Part shown: piece by piece, positions 57,937 through 64,000 of the stretch
Position numbering within the stretch: the stretch's first letter is position 1
Layout: each line of letters begins with the position of its first letter
Origin: Motilimonas cestriensis
Lineage (GTDB): Bacteria > Pseudomonadota > Gammaproteobacteria > Enterobacterales > CBDFNC01
DNA length: 64,000 bases
Reading direction: 5' to 3'
NCBI RefSeq assembly: GCF_021295315.1
Contig: NZ_JAIMJA010000016.1
Span: 1-64,000, forward strand
Made by a program: the position numbers and the translations under genes
The notes under the pieces: model-generated
Told to the model about the DNA's origin: nothing
Databases searched by the model: none
Seen by the model: only the letters and a program-made list of their open reading frames with translations

Positions 57937-58719
57937 ATGTTGCTGCGCTTTGCACTCTCATTCTTTTTTCCATTATGCTTTTCTTTAAGTGCATATGCTC
58001 ACACAAAAATAACCATTAAAGTCGGTGGCTATCCTTTCTCTCCTTACGTTACTAAAGCGTCCGATGGCACTTATTCCGGCTTAACCTTAGATGTACTTAA
58101 GCAGCTGAATAAAGCACAGAATAAATACAACTTCACCTTTGTCTCAACTTCTAGCCTATATCGCTACCAAGCGTTTAGCCGTAACCGTTTCGAATTAATC
58201 TTATTTGAAAATAAAATGTGGGGATGGCAACATGTCGACTTTCATACCATACCGCTCCCCCTTGATGACGGCGAAGTCTATATCACCCAGAATAAGCCCG
58301 ATCGCGGCCAAGACTTCTTTGATGACCTAAAAAGCAAAAAACTGATTTTAGTCGATGGCTATCACTACAACATAACCCGTGATATCACCGACCAAACCCT
58401 GCTAAATAAACAGTTTGATGTTTCATTCGTGAATAACAATCACGCCAGTATCGAGGCCATCTTAAGAGGGCGTGGCGAGGTTGCCCCTGTTACTTGGTCT
58501 TACTTACAGTTTTATTTAAAGCATTATCCAGAAAAGAGAGCCTTACTATTAAGCTCTGAACGTTGGGATCAGCGCTACCAGCATCAAGCCTTGTTGAGCC
58601 ATGGCGCACTTATTTCACAAGATGAGCTGATCGCTTACCTTAAGCAACTGGAGCAAAGTGGCACTTTGGATAAGCTGGCTAAAGACTACAATTTATCGCG
58701 CAAGATAAATTACAGATAA
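57937..58719 (+). CDS. Periplasmic solute-binding-like protein (SBP family 3)
   Basis: Secreted protein of 260 residues with signal peptide 1-21 (cleavage after AYA-H). Fold resembles family-3 amino-acid binding proteins: VGGYPFSPYVTKASDGTYSGLTLDVLKQLN near the N-terminus, then the second-lobe strand and LDKLAKDYNLS at the end. The usual Arg that binds the ligand carboxylate is not evident, and no permease or ATPase is next to it. Stand-alone proteins of this type often serve other roles. The ribosome site is weak. An 8-bp hairpin (58733-58763) follows. Confidence 0.75.
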   Translation: MLLRFALSFFFPLCFSLSAYAHTKITIKVGGYPFSPYVTKASDGTYSGLTLDVLKQLNKAQNKYNFTFVSTSSLYRYQAFSRNRFELILFENKMWGWQHVDFHTIPLPLDDGEVYITQNKPDRGQDFFDDLKSKKLILVDGYHYNITRDITDQTLLNKQFDVSFVNNNHASIEAILRGRGEVAPVTWSYLQFYLKHYPEKRALLLSSERWDQRYQHQALLSHGALISQDELIAYLKQLEQSGTLDKLAKDYNLSRKINYR

Positions 58720-58863
58720 GTCCTAAAAACCATTATCTATCTCTTAGTGCAAGTTATAGATAACCTCATAAAGCGATATCCACTGGTTTCACTGCTGGTT
58801 CTTGATTAGACTGCAGCCTTGTTGAGTGGAGCGCCACTCATACCATCAAAAAAGAGAATCGGC

Positions 58864-59550
58864 ATGCGTCTAGATAAATACCTATGTGAAACCACCCAGC
58901 TATCTCGGGCTGACGCCAAAAAAGCGATTTTGCGCGGCCGAGTAAAAGTAGCGGATGTGTTAATCACTAACCCAGCACAAAAAATAGATACCACACAAAC
59001 CGTGTTATTTGACAGTGCTCCTCTCACATTAACCGGCCCACTCTACATTGCACTGCACAAACCGCAAGGGTATATCTGCTCGACTCTAGATGAAGTGTAT
59101 CCTTGTGTCCTGAACCTTATTGAGCATGAGAAGAAAGACAAACTGCATCCAGCGGGTCGGCTTGATGTTGATACCACAGGCTTAGTGCTGCTCACCGATG
59201 ATGGCCAATGGTCGCACCGCGTCACTTCACCCAAGAAAAGCTGTGAAAAGACCTATATGGTAGAGCTAGCAGAACCCTTACGTGACGATGCCGCAGAACG
59301 CTGTGAGCAAGGCATTATGCTACACAATGAAAGTAAACCGACTCTGCCAGCCAAGCTTGAGCTGATTAGCCCAACACAAGTCAAAATAACCCTACAAGAA
59401 GGCAAATATCATCAAGTAAAACGAATGTTTGCGGCGCTAGATAACAAAGTAATTGGATTGCACCGTGCCACGATAGGCCAAGTTGATTTAACAGATTTGG
59501 CGGAAGGCGAATGGCGTTTTTTAACTGCGCAAGAAGTAGCGCAGTTTTAA
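58864..59550 (+). CDS. rsuA: 16S rRNA pseudouridine(516) synthase RsuA
   Basis: 228 residues: S4 RNA-binding domain (1-60, MRLDKYLCETTQLSRADAKKAILRGRVKV) and catalytic domain with nucleophile Asp in AGRLDVDTTGLVLLTDDG. Overall it matches Escherichia RsuA, including KPQGYICST and EGKYHQVKRMFAA. Start at 58864 is chosen because it gives the S4 start; a frame reaching 58819 is unlikely. Convergent with the DUF6572 gene. Confidence 0.94.
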   Translation: MRLDKYLCETTQLSRADAKKAILRGRVKVADVLITNPAQKIDTTQTVLFDSAPLTLTGPLYIALHKPQGYICSTLDEVYPCVLNLIEHEKKDKLHPAGRLDVDTTGLVLLTDDGQWSHRVTSPKKSCEKTYMVELAEPLRDDAAERCEQGIMLHNESKPTLPAKLELISPTQVKITLQEGKYHQVKRMFAALDNKVIGLHRATIGQVDLTDLAEGEWRFLTAQEVAQF

Positions 59551-59560
59551 TGTTTAAGAC

Positions 59561-59582
59561 GCGCGAACATTCATGTTCGCGC
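59561..59582. terminator. Bidirectional hairpin between rsuA and the DUF6572 gene
   Basis: Perfect 10-bp stem GCGCGAACAT/ATGTTCGCGC with a 2-base centre, between convergent genes. A second stem AACTGCGC/GCGCAGTT (59523-59546) with TTTT after it overlaps the rsuA stop and may be the real rsuA terminator. Confidence 0.6.
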
Positions 59583-59602
59583 AAATAAACAGTGATTCAA
59601 CG

Positions 59603-59956
59603 TTAACCGTCACTGTCTACATACCCGGTAGCGGGGTTAGGGCCATAGCTAAATTTCACGCGTGTTTGCTCGTAAAGCATGGTTTCCACTTTTGCTAAAA
59701 AGGCTTCAGCGGCGGCATGAGGCTTGTGCTTAAACATCACTTCAATGGCCATGCGCATGCCTTTTGCATCAGGCTCTGCCTTGTATACTTCACCGGTACG
59801 AATAAACTCAAGATACGCATTAACCTTACTTTGCAGCGTAAATAAGTGAACATCTTCTTCATCCCACTCAAGGGCATCTAAAATGGTTAGCACTAAGGTT
59901 TCACTTTCCTTGTCGATACTCATCAAGTCGACTTTTTCTAACTGCTCTACGCTCAT
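59603..59956 (-). CDS. DUF6572-like small protein
   Basis: Acidic cytosolic protein of 117 residues. The opening MSVEQLEKVDLMSIDKESETLVLTILDALEWDEEDVHL fits the DUF6572 pattern as I know it, followed by LQSKVNAYLEFIRTGEVY and a beta strand MAIEVMFKHKP. No catalytic motif. It starts 1 bp after the preceding gene and is last in the apparent nadE operon. Function unknown; family members are often near immunity-like genes, but nothing here shows that. Confidence 0.65.
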   Translation of the reverse strand: MSVEQLEKVDLMSIDKESETLVLTILDALEWDEEDVHLFTLQSKVNAYLEFIRTGEVYKAEPDAKGMRMAIEVMFKHKPHAAAEAFLAKVETMLYEQTRVKFSYGPNPATGYVDSDG

Positions 59957-59957
59957 G

Positions 59958-60446
59958 TTAACTCTCTACTGCTTGTAAACTTTGCACTATTAATGCAGGA
60001 ATATTATCAAGTTCACTATCTTGATTAAAATGCCCAACTACTGCGTCAGCCATTTTAACTAAACTCGCTTGCTGGTAACCGTCTGATTTTATTTGCTGGT
60101 ATAACTGCTGTAAAAAGCCTTCAGCGCCGAGATGCTGCCATTGCGCTAAATGCACTAGTTCGCGGCAATGCAGTGACCAGTCATCAGCATGCTCTCGCAA
60201 AATGTAATAACCGTGGGCATATGCGATGGAGCGTAAATCTTTCGGCATAAACTGCTGTGCCAACATCCCTTTCAGGCCAGTCAGATTGGGCAACGGTAAA
60301 GTGTCCACCACCATGAACGCGGTTTGCTGTAAATATGGCTCAGGAAAGTAACCTTTCAAGTAAGGCTGTAATACTGCGCAGCCATGTAATTCACCTTCAT
60401 GCTCACGCGCAAGAGCTTGCATCCAAGTTAATATTTGCTCAGTCAC
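59958..60446 (-). CDS. Uncharacterised cytosolic protein, 162 residues
   Basis: Mostly helical, without signal peptide. The segment SLHCRELVHLAQWQHLGAEGFLQQLYQQIKSDGY resembles a helix-turn pattern (E-L-x-H-x-x-Q-x-x-x-L-G) seen in small proteins related to peptidase-like DUF families, with His retained but no complete HExxH. I do not recognise a named family. It lies 9 bp after the UPF0149 gene and 1 bp before DUF6572 on the same strand, so the three are likely co-transcribed. Confidence 0.65.
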   Translation of the reverse strand: MTEQILTWMQALAREHEGELHGCAVLQPYLKGYFPEPYLQQTAFMVVDTLPLPNLTGLKGMLAQQFMPKDLRSIAYAHGYYILREHADDWSLHCRELVHLAQWQHLGAEGFLQQLYQQIKSDGYQQASLVKMADAVVGHFNQDSELDNIPALIVQSLQAVES

Positions 60447-60455
60447 GTTTATTTC

Positions 60456-61172
60456 CTATTGGCTATCGTCAGCATCGCCTTCTTCGTCCCAATCATCCTC
60501 AGCAATTAAACCTGAAGCCAATGCCGCTTCTTCGACTAGGGCTGCAAAACCCAAACTGAAATCAGGCATTAGGCCATACATTTCTTGGCTAAAAGTTTGT
60601 AGATCGCCATTATCTTGAAATTCTGCTATCGCTTCTGCGTTGGCTTTACTCGCAAAAAAACTCAGGGTCATATAAGCCATCGAAAAGGCTTCAAATAAAT
60701 CTTCATCTTCCGGCAAGGCATCCATGAGGTCTTGGGCATAAAAACCACTTCCCACCGCAAAACCTAAACACCATTCATGTAATGGGTGTCCCGCCAGAAA
60801 GTTAGCTTCACAACCTGCCGAAAACTCTAATTGTTTTGGCAGTTTCATGCCTTCTTCATAAACTTGATTGCCAATTTGATTATGCAGCGTAATCAAAGCA
60901 AACAGCTTGTCTTCTGCAATATCAGCAGGTAACTCGCCACCTAAAATCTGGCTTAACCAGACATCGGTCTCAATGGGCTTAGGGGCGCAAACCAAGGCGA
61001 ATAAAAACCCTTTGGTCGCCATCAACGAGAAGGTGTTATTCGGTGTTTCGGCGCTGTTTAACCAAGCTGACAATAATACTTCATCTTGCTGGCTAAGACT
61101 TGAGGCTAGTTCCACGTTATTAGATCCAAAAATAGTGCGGTGGCAAACCGGTCGCCACCGAATAAACATCAT
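60456..61172 (-). CDS. UPF0149 (YecA/YgfB) family protein
   Basis: Acidic, helical cytosolic protein of 238 residues. UPF0149 pattern: AEDKLFALITLHNQIGNQVY, the GHPLHEWCLGFAVGSGFY stretch (usually F-L-x-W-x-x-G-F-x-x-G), and an aromatic-rich middle, ending in an acidic tail (DDWDEEGDADD). The C-terminal SEC-C zinc motif of YecA is absent. The start is uncertain: ATG at 61172 or a GTG at 61115 (VELASSL) that would give a more usual N-terminus. It follows nadE by 35 bp. Confidence 0.75.
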   Translation of the reverse strand: MMFIRWRPVCHRTIFGSNNVELASSLSQQDEVLLSAWLNSAETPNNTFSLMATKGFLFALVCAPKPIETDVWLSQILGGELPADIAEDKLFALITLHNQIGNQVYEEGMKLPKQLEFSAGCEANFLAGHPLHEWCLGFAVGSGFYAQDLMDALPEDEDLFEAFSMAYMTLSFFASKANAEAIAEFQDNGDLQTFSQEMYGLMPDFSLGFAALVEEAALASGLIAEDDWDEEGDADDSQ

Positions 61173-61207
61173 AAATAGTTGGCCATTACTATCGTAACAA
61201 CAGTAAC

Positions 61208-62038
61208 TTAATCATAAATGGTAGGTATTGGCTGACGCTTGTGCTGAGTACGTTGGTAAATAGCAATCAACTTAGCTTCGATGTCAGCGGGCACCAATTT
61301 ACCTTCTAAAAAATCATCGATTTGATCATAGGTCATTCCGAGTGCGACTTCATCTTCTAGTTGTGGCTTAAGTGATTCCAAGTCGGCAGTCGGCGCTTTA
61401 TGTACTAACAGTGCTGGCGCGCCTAAGGCGTTAGCCAATGCCCGTACTTGTCGCTTATTTAAGCCAAATAAAGGCGCTAAATCACACGCACCATCGCCAA
61501 ACTTAGTGTAAAAACCCGTAATGTTCTCCGCACTATGATCTGTTCCAACCACTAGCCCGTGAGTCAAACCTGCCACTTCATATTGCGCCACCATGCGCTG
61601 GCGCGCTTTCACATTACCTTTTACGAAATCAACAACACCCTCTTCCGGCAAACTCAAACCAGAGAGCAATAAGCCCGCAACACTGGCGGCATGTAACCCT
61701 TCGACGGCATCTTTAATATTGACCGTAACGCGCTGACTTGGTTGAATAAAATCTAGCGCTAATTGTGCTTCGTCTTCATCTTGCTGCACACCATAAGGGA
61801 GACGCATGGCGATAAATTGATAATCGGAACAGCCTTGCTGCTGGTTCAACCCTTCAATCGCGAGCTGACATAAACGACCAGCCGTACTTGAGTCGACACC
61901 ACCACTGATGCCAAGCACTAAGCTTTTACAACCAGACTGGGTAAGGCGTGACTGAATAAATTCAATGCGTCGGTTTATTTCAAACTCAACATCGATTTCA
62001 GCCTGAACCTTCATTTCAGCCAAAATTTGCGCCTTCAT
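61208..62038 (-). CDS. nadE: NH3-dependent NAD synthetase NadE
   Basis: Final step of NAD synthesis: nicotinate-adenine dinucleotide plus ammonia and ATP gives NAD. 276 residues, the short ammonia-dependent form without glutaminase domain. The PP-loop is [18 protein letters not shown] (about 45-60), with [24 protein letters not shown] and HKAPTADL further on. Start at 62038 has AGG upstream; a GTG 21 bp earlier is less likely. Divergent from nrtR across a perfect palindrome and followed closely by three uncharacterised genes. Confidence 0.95.
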   Translation of the reverse strand: MKAQILAEMKVQAEIDVEFEINRRIEFIQSRLTQSGCKSLVLGISGGVDSSTAGRLCQLAIEGLNQQQGCSDYQFIAMRLPYGVQQDEDEAQLALDFIQPSQRVTVNIKDAVEGLHAASVAGLLLSGLSLPEEGVVDFVKGNVKARQRMVAQYEVAGLTHGLVVGTDHSAENITGFYTKFGDGACDLAPLFGLNKRQVRALANALGAPALLVHKAPTADLESLKPQLEDEVALGMTYDQIDDFLEGKLVPADIEAKLIAIYQRTQHKRQPIPTIYD

Positions 62039-62224
62039 ACCTGTATCCCTTATTGCCACTAACGATAAATAGGTTACAAATTTAGCATTATCGGGCGGCT
62101 GGGCAAAGCTTACATCTTAGCCCTAATCGTAAAAATGGCTAATGCATGCGATCTGAACTAAAGAAATGACCAATTTGCAGCAACAAAATCTTTACCAAAT
62201 GACAGAAAGTAACTAAATTTCATA

Positions 62225-62245
62225 TAAGTACCTATTTGGTACTTA
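62225..62245. promoter_or_regulatory. NrtR operator between nadE and nrtR
   Basis: Perfect palindrome TAAGTACC-TATTT-GGTACTTA, 8-bp arms and a 5-bp centre, in the 263-bp divergent gap. Position between an NAD-synthesis gene and its family's known repressor is the basis for naming it; NrtR operators are palindromes of about this length. Confidence 0.75.
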
Positions 62246-62301
62246 AACTAATAAAGACGCGCCTGGTAGTAGGCTCATCATGCATGCCCCAAGGATAAAA
62301 T

Positions 62302-62991
62302 ATGATTGGTACCATTGAAGTATGTTGTTTCCGTTTACAGCAAGGACAGCTGCAAGTATTGCTGTCTAAACGTAAAAGTGAACCCTACCTCAATCAGTTT
62401 GGCTTGATCGGAGGGGGGATACTGCCCGCGGAAGATACCGATATTCGCGACACAGCGATTCGAATATTGCGACAGCGCGCCAATATTTCCAGTCAATATT
62501 TAGAGCAAGTGAATACCTTAGCGAATAATCATCGTGACCCAAGAGATTGGTCTATTTGCTGCCTGTTTCTCGCCATCATTACACCAGAGCAAAAGGTACT
62601 GCCTCACTGTAAATGGATTAATGTGTTTGATTTAATTAACTCAAAAGTGAATTTAGCCTTTGATCATTTATCTTTGATTCAACAAGCCTTGCTGCGTTTA
62701 ATCAACAAAACACAATATTCCAGCCTGCCGGTGCATTTTTTCCAAGACCAGTTCACCTTACCCGAACTACAAGATGCGTTTGAGACCATATTACGTAGCA
62801 AACTGCCCAAAGCCGCTTTCCGACGTCGCCTGAATCGGCCTGATATTTTAGTCGAAACCGGAGAGAAAGATCGCAGTCAGAATCGCCCTGCGGCATTGTA
62901 TCGAAGTGCTGAGCAGCATTTATTGGTGCACTATGATCAACTAATGAAAGGGCACAGCACCACTCATTCCGAGATAGAAAGAATGCTTTAG
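62302..62991 (+). CDS. nrtR: Nudix-related transcriptional regulator NrtR
   Basis: Repressor of NAD metabolism that senses ADP-ribose, 229 residues. N-terminal Nudix-like domain (about 1-145) with a degenerate Nudix box: GGGILPAEDTDIRDTAIRILRQRANIS lacks the REUXEE catalytic core, consistent with a binding rather than hydrolysing domain. C-terminal winged HTH (about 150-229) has FTLPELQDAFETILRSKLPKAAFRRRLNR, the NrtR signature. AAGGAT precedes the ATG. Divergent from nadE across its probable operator. Confidence 0.9.
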   Translation: MIGTIEVCCFRLQQGQLQVLLSKRKSEPYLNQFGLIGGGILPAEDTDIRDTAIRILRQRANISSQYLEQVNTLANNHRDPRDWSICCLFLAIITPEQKVLPHCKWINVFDLINSKVNLAFDHLSLIQQALLRLINKTQYSSLPVHFFQDQFTLPELQDAFETILRSKLPKAAFRRRLNRPDILVETGEKDRSQNRPAALYRSAEQHLLVHYDQLMKGHSTTHSEIERML

Positions 62992-63087
62992 GTCAAAACT
63001 CAGCCCGTTACTGTGTCATAAATTAATAAATTACTAAACCGGGTGAGCTTTTGTCTATATTATTCAGATAGACTCTTTGAGGATGCG

Positions 63088-64000
63088 AGTGGAACCGTTG
63101 GATTTATCTGTCACACAAGTTAATGAAATACAAAAACAGTTAGAGCAATGTCAGCAATCAAATGAGCTGATAGCCTTGACGCTCGAATTGTTTCTGTCGA
63201 CGAGCCAAGTAACTGAAATTAGATTAATTGATTTGCATCCAGAGCCCTATCAACTGGCAGAGCAAATTGTAGGCCAAACTTGTGTGTTTAACTCAGCAGA
63301 CGCCAATGCACTGCCTCGCCAACAACTTATAGCCGCAACAACAAGAGACCAAGAGGGTTGGCATTATCAAGCTACTCCAGCTAATAATTATCACATACTT
63401 GCTTGGCCGAAAAAGATCAGTCCCGATTTATGCTTGGTGTTTGCTAGTAAGCACTTTACCCGCACTTGGCTGAAGCAGCGCCCACTGCTTGAAGGGCTAC
63501 TAAGACAGATAGGCTATCAATATCAACAACAAAAAACCCAGCGTTCTTTGGAGCAAAAAGTACAAGCTAAACAGGAATTTGCCAATCAAGCCAAAGCGCA
63601 AAAAGAACAAGAAGCGCAATTTATTGAGTCCTTGATGCTGCTGCAAAATATAAACCTTAAGCTGAGTAATGCACCCTCACTAGATCAACTGCATAAACAA
63701 GCCGTGGAAAGCTTGCGCTCCCCCCTCGGGTTTGATCGATCTGCGCTATTTTTGATGAATCCCCTAACATCCACTTTTAATCCAACTTACGGTACCGATG
63801 AACAAGGCAACACCACAGATGAGCACACTCATGTTTATGATATGCATAAAATGTCGCCCATATTTATGCAAACTTGCTTACAGACTAGAGAGTATTTTGT
63901 GGTGCTAGAGGACGTACCTCTTTTCACCAACAGTTGCATCGTTGGCTACGGCTGGAATGCAATGCTGATCCTACGCGACGGTGAAACATTACTGGGCTGG
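63088..64000 (+). CDS. GAF-domain protein, 3' end beyond the window
   Basis: An open frame runs from 63082/63088 to the last base without a stop: 304 or more residues. N-terminal region resembles an uncharacterised sensor, followed by a long coiled coil (about 150-185, QKVQAKQEFANQAKAQKEQEAQ) and the beginning of a GAF domain (about 200 on, SPLGFDRSALFLMNP). GTG at 63088 is preferred because GAGG (63078-63081) lies 6 nt before it; ATG at 63082 directly abuts that site. A GGDEF, HD or kinase output may follow outside the window. Confidence 0.8.

Overview
The window looks like chromosomal DNA of a marine-type gammaproteobacterium, in the Alteromonadales / Vibrionales / Aeromonadales neighbourhood. 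Evidence is the conserved order uvrD-yigB-xerC-DUF484-dapF-lysA-lptM // cyaY and cyaA // hemCDXY, an Escherichia-like rrn boxA leader, a LuxP-type AI-2 receptor, MalT-type maltose control and an NrtR NAD regulator. I cannot name the genus. Most of the window is core chromosome. I see no CRISPR array, tRNA, prophage or intact insertion sequence.

Layout. (1) 1-420: promoters and antiterminator leader of an rRNA operon read leftwards off the window. (2) 0.5-15.4 kb: uvrD with a LexA box, chromosome-dimer resolution (xerC), lysine/DAP synthesis (dapF, lysA), lptM, cyaY plus an esterase, class I adenylate cyclase with a probable CRP site, and the haem operon hemC-hemD-hemX-hemY. (3) 15.5-22.7 kb: a c-di-GMP/phosphorelay block, made of a response-regulator diguanylate cyclase and a large hybrid kinase in one operon, divergent from a membrane GGDEF-EAL protein. 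(4) 22.7-33.5 kb: mixed accessory region with hspQ, a PgpB-like protein lacking catalytic residues, an orphan luxP, two small cytosolic proteins, a membrane phosphatase/lipid-kinase fusion, a MITE, a LysR regulator, a TDT transporter and radD. (5) 33.9-52.4 kb: a complete maltose/maltodextrin regulon. malK-lamB-malM-glgP, malT and malQ-glgB run leftwards and malE-malF-malG runs rightwards. Two promoter regions carry MalT-box-like sequences and one of them has a near-consensus CRP site. (6) 52.5-59.6 kb: NlpE-like lipoprotein, an intact PAP2 phosphatase, a small membrane protein, the long-type 2-isopropylmalate synthase, a DUF3369 response regulator, a solute-binding-like protein and rsuA. (7) 59.6-63 kb: nadE followed by three poorly known genes, divergent from nrtR, with a perfect palindrome between them. 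(8) 63.1 kb to the end: start of a GAF-domain protein cut by the window edge.

How they work together. cyaA supplies cAMP, and CRP-like sites lie before cyaA and before malK. Maltodextrins would enter through LamB and MalEFGK and be processed by MalQ and GlgP, with GlgB able to store glucan. MalT would sense maltotriose. NrtR probably tunes NAD synthesis through nadE and perhaps its three downstream genes.

The least ordinary items are a short palindromic repeat family (three copies, one carrying a nested 61-bp element whose ends resemble a nearby MITE), the dual-specificity phosphatase/diacylglycerol-kinase fusion, the orphan luxP, the catalytically degenerate PgpB homologue, two interleaved inverted repeats near 26.6 kb, the 29-residue tandem duplication in MalM, and the uncharacterised trio behind nadE. 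All of this was read by eye, with no database search.
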